DNA of 64,000 nucleotides from B30-G6 sp963701385 (GCA_963701385.1 CAVOZW010000016.1:330222-394221), one strand, 5' to 3'; positions 54,138 to 63,469 are shown, counted from the stretch's first letter. Translations and numbers: made by a program. The notes: a model not told the origin generated them from the letters alone.

Positions 54138-55820
54138 CTACTTGGGGAATATTTTTTCGATCAACACCTTGGTGATCATATAGGTCGGCTTGACCCCTTC
54201 TTCTCCCATGGCCCCTGCGGCCAGCGTGTGACCTGTCATCAACGGATTGTCAGAGCCATAATAGGCATAACGCAAGGTGACATCCTTGGAAATGTTTCCC
54301 TTGATGATGGCGGCACCGATGGCGCGCTGGTAGTGCCCGCCCTCCATTTCCAATCCGACCGTCTTCCAGTCCTCCAGAAATTTGTGCAGCACATCCCGGT
54401 TCTGGAGAGAGGTTCCCAAGACCGTTACCATGGGCCCCGTGTAAACGTCTACCGTTGCTTCAAACGCTTGGGCATCCAAATCGTTTTCAAAGATATAGTT
54501 GTCCGAAGTGCCTTCGAATACATGGGCCGTGGCCAGCATGATATCCCCCTTTTTTCCGGTGAGGATGCCGGCTTTTCCCATGATGGAGATGGATTGGATG
54601 TTCAGAAAGACGGTCGTGTCGGCAAGCGTGACCGGTTTCAGTATGTTTTCCATGAGCTCGAACGCCTGGGCCCCAAATGCGTAGTCCATGACGATGATGA
54701 CCGGTTTATCCCGGTCGGATTCGGGTAAGGCCAAAGAGATCTGCGGGTGCAAGGGGAGCTTGTTGAATCGCGCTGAATCGATGATCTGACAATCGATATG
54801 GGTCCCGGAATGATCAGACACCGTGGTGAGTCCATGGGCTTGACCATAGGCCGTGATTTCCTCGCTGACGGTTCGAATCTGACGAATAAATTGGTACAGA
54901 TTTTTTTCGAGGGCCATGGATTTGCTTTTCTTGATGGCGGCAAACCCATATAGAAGATTTACCACGCTGTGAAGATTGGCGCTGATAAGGTGAATGGGGC
55001 GCTTCAAGAGGTCCATGGAAAGGAGCTTGGCCTTGATGTCTTCGGCCCATACCCGTCCGTAGCGTTGGTGGCCGATGATGTTCATGAGAGAAGGCTGCAG
55101 GTAAATAACCAGCGCGTTTTCCCTCGAGGCGGTTTCATCCTCGATGAGTTTTCCGAGATGATAGATCAACGAAAACAGCCCGTTGTTACTGCGGTAGCGC
55201 TGCTTGTTCTCTTCGAGATAGGCATAGGTTTTTTTTGTTTCCTGATAAGATCTTCCCAGGAGGATGCTGAGATTCCAGAGCGCTTGATCCAGTTGGGTGT
55301 CGTCGAGTTCGTGAAGGTGTTCAACCGTATGTTTGAGAGCGTTCCACTCGATGGAGATGTTGTCCGAGTCGTCTTTCATACGGGTGTGAATCTTTTTGGC
55401 TTCGGAAAAAAGAAATGTCATATGGGTCAGGATATCGTAAATTTCGCTTAATCCGCGCGAAATGACCATGCAGATCTCGTGGTCGCTGACCCGGTAGGCG
55501 ATTCTGCGTCGTTTCAGGGGTTCAATTCTCTCGAAGGCCCGATTCTCCGGCGGGTTTTCCTCGGTCAGGATAATTTTCGTGCACGCTTCGATACCGCGCG
55601 GCAATCGGTCGATGACATATTCCAGTCCCTTTAACTCCACGACCCGGGGATCGTTCATGGAGCCGTAGATTTCAGGGCTCAGATTTTTGAGACAGCTTTC
55701 GAGATCCTTGCCAAATTTTCCCGACGGCCGATAGAATCCTCTCAGGGCCAAGGCGTCGGTAATGGTCTTGAATTCCCGAATGGCATGTCTGGCTTTTTGA
55801 GACTCGGTGAGTTCGTACAT
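54138..55820 (-). CDS. Unrecognised 560-residue protein with phosphorylase-like C terminus
   Basis: I do not recognise the family. The N-terminal half is charged and helical (ESQKARHAIREFKTITDAL, KHTVEHLHELDDTQLDQAL). The C-terminal half looks alpha/beta: PVIIVMDYAFGAQAFELMENIL, SISIMGKAGILTGKKGDIML, FEGTSDNYIFENDL, VTVLGTSLQNRDVL, and GLEMEGGHYQRAIGAAI. The last two segments recall nucleoside phosphorylase motifs (EME), which is only a resemblance. No signal peptide. The Shine-Dalgarno AGAGGG comes from a palindromic element fragment that ends 2 bp before the ATG. It is the third gene in a minus-strand run with 55906 and 56631. Confidence 0.8.
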   Translation of the reverse strand: MYELTESQKARHAIREFKTITDALALRGFYRPSGKFGKDLESCLKNLSPEIYGSMNDPRVVELKGLEYVIDRLPRGIEACTKIILTEENPPENRAFERIEPLKRRRIAYRVSDHEICMVISRGLSEIYDILTHMTFLFSEAKKIHTRMKDDSDNISIEWNALKHTVEHLHELDDTQLDQALWNLSILLGRSYQETKKTYAYLEENKQRYRSNNGLFSLIYHLGKLIEDETASRENALVIYLQPSLMNIIGHQRYGRVWAEDIKAKLLSMDLLKRPIHLISANLHSVVNLLYGFAAIKKSKSMALEKNLYQFIRQIRTVSEEITAYGQAHGLTTVSDHSGTHIDCQIIDSARFNKLPLHPQISLALPESDRDKPVIIVMDYAFGAQAFELMENILKPVTLADTTVFLNIQSISIMGKAGILTGKKGDIMLATAHVFEGTSDNYIFENDLDAQAFEATVDVYTGPMVTVLGTSLQNRDVLHKFLEDWKTVGLEMEGGHYQRAIGAAIIKGNISKDVTLRYAYYGSDNPLMTGHTLAAGAMGEEGVKPTYMITKVLIEKIFPK

Positions 55821-55822
55821 AT

Positions 55823-55868
55823 GGGACCCTCTTAAACCCCAATCGGAACGTTATTATGACAATCACTA
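55823..55868. repeat. Half copy of the TA-flanked palindromic element
   Basis: The right half only (GGGACCCTCTTAAACCCC, then CGGAACGTTATTATGACA), ending at CACTA with TA after it. It lies between two genes of a minus-strand run and touches the start codon of the 560-residue protein. Confidence 0.65.
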
Positions 55869-55905
55869 TAATCGTATTCGGTTGACACCCTCGGATCCTG
55901 GTCTT

Positions 55906-56568
55906 TTAGTCTTTAAACACCAGTTTTCCACCGATCAATCCGGCGATTATCGCCGCTGCCAGCGAGATCAGGCCGATGAAGACAAAGGCATTTCGTGCCA
56001 TGGATGCTGTTTGCAAAATGCCGGGGTTCGCCAGCCACCAGAGCACCAGGGCGACTGAGGTGACGGTCACGATGCACGCACAAATGATCTTCGTGATGAA
56101 ACGGGATGAACGCAGACCCTTATAGCGGTTTTGCCATTCAATATATCCCGAGAACAAAACAAACGGGAGTGTCAGGACCACGAAAACCATATTGACATGC
56201 GCGGCCGTTGCCAGGGCGGCGCTGCCTGTCAGGGCACTCAGAATCATCAGCGCTACAGAGATGGGTAAAACACCATTGGGGATGTGAACGGAGACAGGAT
56301 GGGCGTGGTGTTTCAGCATCGTTTGGATCATGAACCGATAGGGCCGTCGGTAAACGCGCTTAGGTTCGGGGTCCGGATCATGGCCTTGGCGTACCCCGGA
56401 TGTCTGCGGTGTTTTTTGATCCATTTGTTTTGAATTCTGCGCATCGGCTTTGGCTTCCGCGATGATTTCTTCGAACAGGCTTTTGTCCGCACCGCAAACC
56501 GGGCATTTTTCCGGGGGCGCTTCTCCGTTGTGAAGATAGCCACAGACCGTGCAACGCCATTTTTTCAT
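55906..56568 (-). CDS. Rubredoxin-domain / four-helix membrane protein fusion
   Basis: 220 residues. N-terminal rubrerythrin-type rubredoxin domain (WRCTVCGYLHNGEAPPEKCPVCGADKSLFEE) with both CxxC pairs, a charged linker (about residues 40-75), then four hydrophobic helices (LPISVALMILSALTG, VNMVFVVLTLPFVLFSG, IICACIVTVTSVALVLWWL, FVFIGLISLAAAIIAGLI). A histidine-containing segment MLKHHAHPVSVHIPNG precedes the first helix and could bind metal or haem. The combination suggests electron flow between a soluble partner and a membrane site, which is inference. It lies between the 560-residue gene and the ketoacyl-synthase-like gene. Confidence 0.85.
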   Translation of the reverse strand: MKKWRCTVCGYLHNGEAPPEKCPVCGADKSLFEEIIAEAKADAQNSKQMDQKTPQTSGVRQGHDPDPEPKRVYRRPYRFMIQTMLKHHAHPVSVHIPNGVLPISVALMILSALTGSAALATAAHVNMVFVVLTLPFVLFSGYIEWQNRYKGLRSSRFITKIICACIVTVTSVALVLWWLANPGILQTASMARNAFVFIGLISLAAAIIAGLIGGKLVFKD

Positions 56569-56630
56569 CTATTCCGCCTCCTGTCATAACGTCATGCAAC
56601 AATATTTTATACTCGAACTGACCTTTGATT

Positions 56631-58241
56631 TCAATCATCCTTTTGATTGGGTCTTGGCGGCCACCTTCTGCTGATAATACAGGCATTGATGCCGCCGACC
56701 CCCATGTTGATCTTGCCGGCAATATTTCCTTTCATGATCTCTGATTCATCATCCACAAGGCAGCTGTGATACGGACGAACCCGGTCGTGCAGTTCATCTT
56801 CCCTCAGGTCGATGGGCAGAAGTTTGCCTTTTGAAAAACCCATGTGCTGGGCTGTCAATTCCCAGCCGCCACACACGGACATGCCGTGTCCGAAGGATCC
56901 CTTCCTGGCCGTAAACCGGGTGGTGCCGGGAAAGACCTCCAATGTGTTCTGTAATTCCGCCCAGTCCCCCGGGGTGGCCGTCGCATGCATATCCCAGGTG
57001 GCCACGTCCTCGGGCGAAACGCCGGCACTGTTGAGCGCCTCGTCTATGGCGGTCCTGGGTCCCTTTTGGGAGGGGGTAATGATGTGGTCAGCGTCGGATG
57101 TGAGCGAAACGCTCAGGATTTCAAGACCCAGGGGTTGAAACCCTTTTTGCATGAAGTAATCAGCATCCCCGATGATCCATATGCAGGCACCTCCGGAGAT
57201 ATGGGTGCCCCGCAGACCTGCAAAAGGTTTGGATACCTGGCCGTCATGGGAGAGCACCCGTGCGCCGAAGAAGGCCCCCACGGAAAGGGGATGGGGTTGT
57301 GGGTCTGTGGTTCCAATGACAACGGCCTTGGCCTGATCGAACTGAATGGCGTTCAGTCCCAATTTCAGGGCCGTACCAAACCCGGAGCATGCCGCTACCG
57401 GTGCAAACGTGGGACCGGTTATTTTTCCGATCATGGAAATCTGGGCCGCAGGAATGTTGGGAATATTCCAGAGCAGCATGGGATCCACGGCGCTCCAAGG
57501 TTCCAACGGACAACCATAGGTTTCATTCAGCTTGCGACGGGCGTTGGATTTTCGCCGCATGACATGCATCTTTTCCTTGTTGATGTCGCCGGTGATGCTT
57601 TCCGCTTCGATTTCCTTCAAGGCCGCAAGATACTGCTTCAATCCTTGTGAGCGATTGGCCCAGAAGGTATACCAGGCTTCAGTGACATCGTCAAAGTCGA
57701 TGCTTTCAGGATCGATGGCATCGGGGTCCTGTGGTGCTCCCACTGTCTCCAGAATGTGGTGTTTTTCTGCGGCAGTGGTCTGAAGGTAGGCCGCCAGTTC
57801 GGGATGGTGGACCTCCCGGCACCAGAAACGGTTCCATCGTTTCTGGGCCTTGTAGTAAACCAGGACTTTCTCATATTGCAGGGGGAAATCACCCAGACCG
57901 GTGCCAACGTAGATGTGCGCCTTGGTTCCCAGTTCCTGTAATACGGGCTCTATCCCTGGGTTCTGGGCCAGGGCCTGGATGAAGGCACCCATGGCGTACT
58001 TGGCCATGTTGCCCATTTTTTCGTTCAGCTGGGAATATCGCCGGGGCCCGAATCGTTGATCGAACCAGGATTTGTATACGGTAAAATCGAATTCCGGGCG
58101 ACCCACCAGAAAGTTGGAGGGCCCAAATCCCGCATGGGGTGTGAGCCAGCTGATGGCATGATCGAGATTGTGTTCAAAGGCTTCGATGTTTGGTGATTTG
58201 GGGGCAACCACACCCCATCCAAAAATACCGCAACGCTTCAT
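56631..58241 (-). CDS. Beta-ketoacyl-synthase-like protein
   Basis: About 536 residues of the thiolase-fold ketoacyl synthase family. Catalytic pattern: active-site cysteine in VAACSGFGTALKLG, first histidine in DMHATATPGDWAE, second in KGSFGHGMSVCGGWE. The N terminus MKRCGIFGWGVVAPKSPN is typical. A long insert (about residues 130-260) is unusual compared with FabF. No acyl carrier protein or reductase is adjacent, so it does not look like a housekeeping fatty-acid gene. ATG 58241 has GGGG upstream; the longer frame to 58325 runs into repeat sequence. It is first in a minus-strand run. Confidence 0.87.
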   Translation of the reverse strand: MKRCGIFGWGVVAPKSPNIEAFEHNLDHAISWLTPHAGFGPSNFLVGRPEFDFTVYKSWFDQRFGPRRYSQLNEKMGNMAKYAMGAFIQALAQNPGIEPVLQELGTKAHIYVGTGLGDFPLQYEKVLVYYKAQKRWNRFWCREVHHPELAAYLQTTAAEKHHILETVGAPQDPDAIDPESIDFDDVTEAWYTFWANRSQGLKQYLAALKEIEAESITGDINKEKMHVMRRKSNARRKLNETYGCPLEPWSAVDPMLLWNIPNIPAAQISMIGKITGPTFAPVAACSGFGTALKLGLNAIQFDQAKAVVIGTTDPQPHPLSVGAFFGARVLSHDGQVSKPFAGLRGTHISGGACIWIIGDADYFMQKGFQPLGLEILSVSLTSDADHIITPSQKGPRTAIDEALNSAGVSPEDVATWDMHATATPGDWAELQNTLEVFPGTTRFTARKGSFGHGMSVCGGWELTAQHMGFSKGKLLPIDLREDELHDRVRPYHSCLVDDESEIMKGNIAGKINMGVGGINACIISRRWPPRPNQKDD

Positions 58242-58263
58242 GGAATCCCCTTTTCGAAGTAAC

Positions 58264-58288
58264 CGGAACGTTATTTTGACAAATGCTA
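58264..58288. repeat. Right-end fragment of the TA-flanked element
   Basis: CGGAACGTTATTTTGACAAA then TGCTA, matching the right end of the elements at 32529 and 58289, directly abutting the left end of the expanded copy. It indicates tandem insertion or partial deletion of an older copy. Confidence 0.55.
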
Positions 58289-58556
58289 TACCAGTTGTCA
58301 TATATATGTTCCGCATAATGCTCACGGATGAGAGGGTCCCCTATTTTTTAAAAAAGACATATCATGATGAATCTGCCCCGCTAACGTAGTGCCCTGCCGG
58401 ATGGATGATGTTTCCCCGGTCTTATGGTATCACCAAACGATCTTGTTTCATCATCCATCCGGCGGGCACAAGGTAAAGCATGGGTTGATATGTCTTTTTG
58501 AAAAAATAGGGGACCCTCTTAAACCCCAATCGAAACGTTATTATGACAATCACTAT
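58289..58556. mobile_element. Expanded 268-bp palindromic element
   Basis: The outer arms are those of the 92-bp element at 32529. Between them lies about 176 bp that forms its own long hairpin: AGAGGGTCCCCTATTTTTT at the left and AAAAAATAGGGGACCCTCT at the right, and an inner pair GTGCCCTGCCGGATGGATGA and TCATCCATCCGGCGGGCAC. TA doublets flank it. No open reading frame. The gap 58557-58685 beyond it shows nothing. Confidence 0.7.
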
Positions 58557-58685
58557 ATAACAGGCGCGGACATCAAGTTCCATAAATATCAATATCCCAT
58601 ATCAAAAACAAGACTGTAACGGGCTATTAAAATTAGGATGAAAGTATTTATGACTTCTTTGGAGGGGTGGGGGCGTCTGGACCCT

Positions 58686-60350
58686 TCAGGTTTTAGGCTG
58701 TACCGGTGTATGCGATGCCTTTGATTTACGTTCGATTTCGAGCTTCTTGAGATCTTTACGCATGATCTTGCCTGTGGCGGTCATGGGGAGTTCTTTGACG
58801 AATTCGATTTCCCTGGGATACTCGTGGGCAGCCAGACGGATTCGTACAAACGCCTTGATAGCCGCTGCGGTTTCCGGTCCTGGGCTTACACCGGGGGCGA
58901 GCACGATAAAAGCCTTTATGATTTCGGTTCGAATGTCATCCGGACTTCCCACGACCGCGACCATGCCGACCGCAGGGTGTTTCATCAGACAATCTTCGAT
59001 CTCGGAAGGACCCATGCGGTATCCGCCGCTGGTGATGATGTCGTCTTTGCGGCCGTTGAACCAGACATAGCCATCCGTATCTTTTTTGGCCAGATCGCCT
59101 GTGAGCAGCCACTCTCCGACATATTTGTCACGTGTGGCATCAGGATTGCGCCAGTATTCCAAAAACATGACCGGGTCGGGTTTTCTGACCGCAATCTCTC
59201 CCACCGTCCCGGTTTGGACCGGGCAGCCCTGTTCGTCGACCACCTCGACCCGGTGCCCGGGTATGGCCCTGCCCATGGACCCGGGCCGGGTTTCCATGAT
59301 CTCTGCGCAACAGCCCACGATGAGATTACACTCGGTCTGACCGTAAAACTCGTTGATGGTTACATCCATGACGTTCCTGCCCCAGTCCAGTAGTTCGTGA
59401 CCAAGGGTTTCGCCACCGCTCCCGATACTTCGCATTCGGTAGTCATGGCGAGTTTTTGGGTCCTTTACCAATCGCATGAGCTTGAGCGCCGTGGGGGGCA
59501 TAAAAGCGTTGCGGACCCTGTATTGGGTTATGAGGCGAAAGGCGTCTTCGGGGTCGAATTTTTTTGCCCGGTGCGCCAGAACCGGGACGCCGTGGTGCCA
59601 GCTGGGAAAGAGCACGTCGATGAGACCGCCGATCCAGGCCCAATCGGCCGGTGTCCAAAACAGGTCGTCATCTTTAGGGAAAAAATTATGCGGGAATTCA
59701 ACCCCGGGCAAGTGTCCCAGAAGCGTGCGGTGCGCGTGCAGGGCTCCTTTTGGGGGACCGGTTGTGCCGGAAGTGTAGATGATCAGCGCAGGATCGTCGG
59801 ACCGGGTCATTACCGGGGTAAAATCCGGAGCTCCTTTTTGAAGGGTTTCCTGGAAATCGAGGACGCGATCGGGTTTTTCGCCGCCGGTCACAAGTACGGT
59901 TTCAAGGTGCGGGAGATCGTTCCAGATTTCAATTATCTTGGGGAGGTTGGCCGCATCCGTTATCAGGCATTTGGCCGCGCTGTTCGACAAGCGATACGAT
60001 AGGGCATCCGTTCCGAAAAGCGTGAAAAGTGGAACGGCGATGGCACCGATTTTGTACGCGGCAATGTGTGAAATCGCGGTCTCAGGGCATTGGGGCAGCA
60101 GGATCCCGACGCGGTCCCCCCGAATAATGCCCTTAGCCTGAAAACCGTTGGCCAAACGATCGGAGAGCTGTTTCAGGTTCTGAAAGGTATAGTTTTCAAC
60201 CTTTCCATACTCGTTTTCATATATCAATGCGAGACGTTTCCCTTTGCGTGCCCACTTGTCGCAAATGTCGACGCCGATGTTGTAGAATTCGGGTAAATCC
60301 CATCGAAAGGTATCGTAAACCTGTTGGTATGTCCGACCAGGGGGCAACAT
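58686..60350 (-). CDS. Acyl-CoA synthetase (AMP-binding, medium-chain/AcsM-like)
   Basis: 554 residues of the ANL superfamily, which forms an acyl-adenylate and then the CoA thioester. Visible: LIIYTSGTTGPPKGALHAHR (P-loop), NEFYGQTECN (adenine-binding), TGDLAKKDTDGYVWFNGRKDDIITSGGYRMGP (hinge and C-terminal domain) and the catalytic lysine segment LPMTATGKIMRKDLK. It resembles medium-chain or aromatic acyl-CoA ligases, but the acid is not predictable. It is last in a minus-strand run livM-livG-livF-ligase-ligase, 51 bp from the previous ligase. Confidence 0.9.
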   Translation of the reverse strand: MLPPGRTYQQVYDTFRWDLPEFYNIGVDICDKWARKGKRLALIYENEYGKVENYTFQNLKQLSDRLANGFQAKGIIRGDRVGILLPQCPETAISHIAAYKIGAIAVPLFTLFGTDALSYRLSNSAAKCLITDAANLPKIIEIWNDLPHLETVLVTGGEKPDRVLDFQETLQKGAPDFTPVMTRSDDPALIIYTSGTTGPPKGALHAHRTLLGHLPGVEFPHNFFPKDDDLFWTPADWAWIGGLIDVLFPSWHHGVPVLAHRAKKFDPEDAFRLITQYRVRNAFMPPTALKLMRLVKDPKTRHDYRMRSIGSGGETLGHELLDWGRNVMDVTINEFYGQTECNLIVGCCAEIMETRPGSMGRAIPGHRVEVVDEQGCPVQTGTVGEIAVRKPDPVMFLEYWRNPDATRDKYVGEWLLTGDLAKKDTDGYVWFNGRKDDIITSGGYRMGPSEIEDCLMKHPAVGMVAVVGSPDDIRTEIIKAFIVLAPGVSPGPETAAAIKAFVRIRLAAHEYPREIEFVKELPMTATGKIMRKDLKKLEIERKSKASHTPVQPKT

Positions 60351-60401
60351 ACGTTTTCCTTTTGGTATTCTCGAACAAAATCAACTGTTGCTAAACACGG
60401 G

Positions 60402-61955
60402 CTATGTTTCCCAGTACGGCTCCCGTAGCTCCCGTTTGAGGACTTTGCCCAGAGCATTCCTAGGAAAGTCATCCCGGAATTCGATCCGGGACACACGTTG
60501 ATATTTGGCCAGCTTGGGGTTGAGCCACGCCAACAGGTCTGCTTCGGTCAGCGACGCGTCTGGGTGAAGAACCGCGACAGCCAGGGGAGTCTCTCCCCAT
60601 TTGGCATGTGGGATGCCGATGACGATGGCGTCCTGTACGTCTGGGTGACGGGTCAGAACATCTTCGATGTCGCTGGCGAATATATTGATCCCGCCTGAAA
60701 TGATCATGTCCTTCTTTCGATCCAGAAGGTATAGAAACCCGTCCTCATCCAGCTTACCCATATCGCCGGTTTTCAGGTACGTTTTGCCGGATTCATCGAG
60801 CCAGATCGCTTCGGCTGTTTTCTCGGGAAGTTTGTAGTACTCGGGCATAAGAAACGAGCTGAAGGCCACAATTTCACCGGCCTCGTCCCGGGGGCACTCG
60901 TTCCCGGACGCATCGATGATCCGGACATCCCAGCCGACCAGCGGTATGCCTACCGAGGTCATTTTCTCTTGCATATCCTCTGGTTTGAGCGTGGTGGCGA
61001 CACCTTCGGTCAGTCCCCAGAGTTCCACGAGTTCGCCGCTGAAGCGCTTAATCACTTCCGCCTTGGTGGCGGCACGTAGCGGCGACCCCGCGGAGTTCCA
61101 TATTCGCATGGAGCTGATGTCATAGTCGTCAAATCCGGGTTGTTCCAGCAACATCGAAAACTGGGTGGGAACCATAAACGTGTGGGTACACTTCTCTTTT
61201 TGAACGAGTTCCAGAAATTCCACGGCGTCAAAGTTTTCCATGATAACCAGGGTGCCTCCGGCAAAGAGTGTCGGAAGCATGGTCAGCCATGTGCCGTTGG
61301 CGTAGAGTGCCGTGGTTACGATATTTACGGCACTCGAGTCGATTCGATAGTCGATAGCGAACATGCTGGCAAACTGTGTACGGTTGTGATGCGTGTGCAA
61401 AATACCTTTGGGCACACCGGTGGTGCCGGATGTGTACATTATATTGAAGGGGTCTTCGTAGATTAGACGAAGGTTAGGTTTTTGATCCGTGCCATCGTCA
61501 ACAAGCGAGTTGTACGATTCCCATCCATCGACGGCATCCCCCAGAACAATGAATCCATCCCCTGCTATGCGGGTGAACAAGGAGCGGTGTGGCGCGAGGA
61601 GTCCGATTTGACCCGGTCCCACACATAAAAAACGGGAATCCGAGTCAAGGACCATTCTGGCCAGTGCTTCTCCCTGAACCATGGCAGACAGGGGAACGAT
61701 GACGCCGCCGGCTTTTATCACGCCAAAGAGGATTTCAAGGGCTTCGACGCAGTTGGTCGTGAGCAGGCTGACCTTGTCGCCCTTTTTTAAACCACGCTTT
61801 GTTAAACCATTGGCGACACGATTGATTTGACGGTTGAGTGCTGACCAGGTCACACGACGGTCCCCGCAGATCAAGGCCGGTTTTTTTGCACGCCATTTTC
61901 CGTGGCTGTCCAGGACATCGGTGATGATGACATCCGGGTTGTCGAATGTTTTCAT
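60402..61955 (-). CDS. Acyl-CoA ligase (AMP-binding, FadD-like)
   Basis: 517 residues, ANL superfamily. Visible: IMYTSGTTGVPKGILHTHHN, ELWGLTEGVATT, TGDMGKLDEDGFLYLLDRKKDMIISGGINIFASDIE and FPRNALGKVLKREL with the catalytic lysine. The N terminus has the usual substrate domain. Gap to livF is 66 bp and to the second ligase 51 bp, all on one strand, so co-transcription is likely. Two ligases beside a Liv-type ABC transporter suggest uptake and activation of carboxylic acids, possibly aromatic or branched; that is inference. Confidence 0.9.
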   Translation of the reverse strand: MKTFDNPDVIITDVLDSHGKWRAKKPALICGDRRVTWSALNRQINRVANGLTKRGLKKGDKVSLLTTNCVEALEILFGVIKAGGVIVPLSAMVQGEALARMVLDSDSRFLCVGPGQIGLLAPHRSLFTRIAGDGFIVLGDAVDGWESYNSLVDDGTDQKPNLRLIYEDPFNIMYTSGTTGVPKGILHTHHNRTQFASMFAIDYRIDSSAVNIVTTALYANGTWLTMLPTLFAGGTLVIMENFDAVEFLELVQKEKCTHTFMVPTQFSMLLEQPGFDDYDISSMRIWNSAGSPLRAATKAEVIKRFSGELVELWGLTEGVATTLKPEDMQEKMTSVGIPLVGWDVRIIDASGNECPRDEAGEIVAFSSFLMPEYYKLPEKTAEAIWLDESGKTYLKTGDMGKLDEDGFLYLLDRKKDMIISGGINIFASDIEDVLTRHPDVQDAIVIGIPHAKWGETPLAVAVLHPDASLTEADLLAWLNPKLAKYQRVSRIEFRDDFPRNALGKVLKRELREPYWET

Positions 61956-62021
61956 AAACCCTCTGGTTTTGTTCTTGGGGATTCCGGTTCAGGTTTTTCG
62001 AGTGTCGCCAGGGGCGGCTCG

Positions 62022-62729
62022 CTATATCATCAGATAATTCTCTTTGACCTCTTGGTTGGCGCTCAGTTCCTCGATGTTTCCCTGATATCGAATCCGGCCG
62101 TTGTCTATCACATAGGCGCGGTCCGATGTCATGGTGGCGAACCGGATATTCTGTTCGGAAAAGAGAATCGTTTGCCCCATTTCCTTCAGCTTCAGGATCT
62201 GAGCTCCCAGGTCCTTTACCACAAGGGGTGCCAATCCCTCAACGGGTTCATCCAGCAGCAGCAGTTCGGGGTTGCCCATGAGGGTTCTTGCCAGCGTGAG
62301 CATCTGTTGTTCCCCGCCGCTCAAGGTGCCGCCATTTTGACTGTGTCTTTCGGAAAGAATGGGGAAGAGTTCGTATATCCTTTCCACCGTCCATGGTTCG
62401 CTCTCTAAATTTTTGGGGATCTTCTGCCCGATTTGAAGGTTCTCGAGCACGGTGAGATCAGGAAAAATTAACCGATTGTCCGGTACATATCCCATGCCTT
62501 TTTGAGCGATATAGTGCGGCGGCCGGCCCAAAATCTCATTACCGTGAAAACGGATATTTCCCGATTTCGGTGGGGTCAGACCCATGATACTGCGCATGGT
62601 CGTTGTCTTGCCTGCCCCGTTTCGACCCAGCAGGCACACGATTTCGCCACGGTTCACCGTGAGGGATACGTCAAAAAGGATGTGACTGGTCTCGTAATAC
62701 GTGTTGATCTTTTCGACATCCAGTATCAT
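62022..62729 (-). CDS. livF: Branched-chain-type ABC transporter ATPase LivF
   Basis: 235 residues. Walker A GRNGAGKTT, signature LSGGEQQMLTLARTLM, Walker B LLLLDEPVEGLAP with the LivF-type loop, and the short C-terminal region of the HAAT family. Pairs with LivG. Its start overlaps the livG stop by four bases (ATGA-type), so translation is coupled. Confidence 0.94.
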   Translation of the reverse strand: MILDVEKINTYYETSHILFDVSLTVNRGEIVCLLGRNGAGKTTTMRSIMGLTPPKSGNIRFHGNEILGRPPHYIAQKGMGYVPDNRLIFPDLTVLENLQIGQKIPKNLESEPWTVERIYELFPILSERHSQNGGTLSGGEQQMLTLARTLMGNPELLLLDEPVEGLAPLVVKDLGAQILKLKEMGQTILFSEQNIRFATMTSDRAYVIDNGRIRYQGNIEELSANQEVKENYLMI

Positions 62730-63468
62730 GCTTCCTCCCCCAGATAAATTTTCTGCGCCATTTCGTTTTTGCGGACCTCTTCCGGGCTCCCTTCGGCGAT
62801 AATAGCGCCTTGGTGCAGAACAGTCAGGCGTTTGGCATATCCAAAAACCACCGACATGTCGTGCTCGGTAAAGAGAATGGTGAGCTGCATCTCACGATTC
62901 AGTCGCGTTACGAGATTCATGGCCTCATGGGTCTCCTCCTTGGACATGCCGGCCGTGGGCTCGTCCAGAAAGAGTAACTCGGGCTTGTTTCCCAGGGCGA
63001 TGGCGAGTTCCAGACGTTTTTTGTCACCCTGGGAGAGATTTCCGGCCACCGTGTCGGCGTGCCGGGAAAGCCCGGCCACCTCGAGCAGTTTTCGGGTTTC
63101 CTCTTTGGCCAGCCGGCTGGCCGGCGTGAAAAAATTAAGTGTTTTTTTCTGCTGCGCCAGAATTGCCTGACGAATATTTTCGTAAGTGGTCAGGGCCAGA
63201 TAAATATTGCTGATTTGAAACGCTCGCGCAATCCCCAGACGGGCGATTTTGTGAGGCGGCCAGTTGGTTATGTCTTTTCCCTGAAATAAGACTCGCCCGG
63301 AATCGACCCGGTGGTACCCGGTCAGGAGATTGAAAAAAGTGCTTTTCCCCGCGCCGTTGGGACCGATGATGGCGGAAATTTCACCGTTCTCCATCTTGTA
63401 ATTGACATCGTGGGTAGCTTGAAGACCACCGAAAGCCTTGTTAAGTGTTCAACTTTTAGAATTGGCAT
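62726..63468 (-). CDS. livG: Branched-chain-type ABC transporter ATPase LivG (one frameshift)
   Basis: About 248 residues after repair. Walker A GPNGAGKSTFFNL, signature LSQGDKKRLELAIALG, Walker B LLFLDEPTAGMSKEE, and the LivG-specific FQISNIYLALTTYENIR insertion. The N-terminal MPILKVEHLT is in another frame than NKAFGGLQATHDVNYK; here one base is missing near 63440 (TTAACAAGGCT should read with one more A), unlike most other frame breaks in the window, which are extra bases. ATG 63468 lies one base after the livM stop. Confidence 0.9.
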
Positions 63469-63469
63469 G

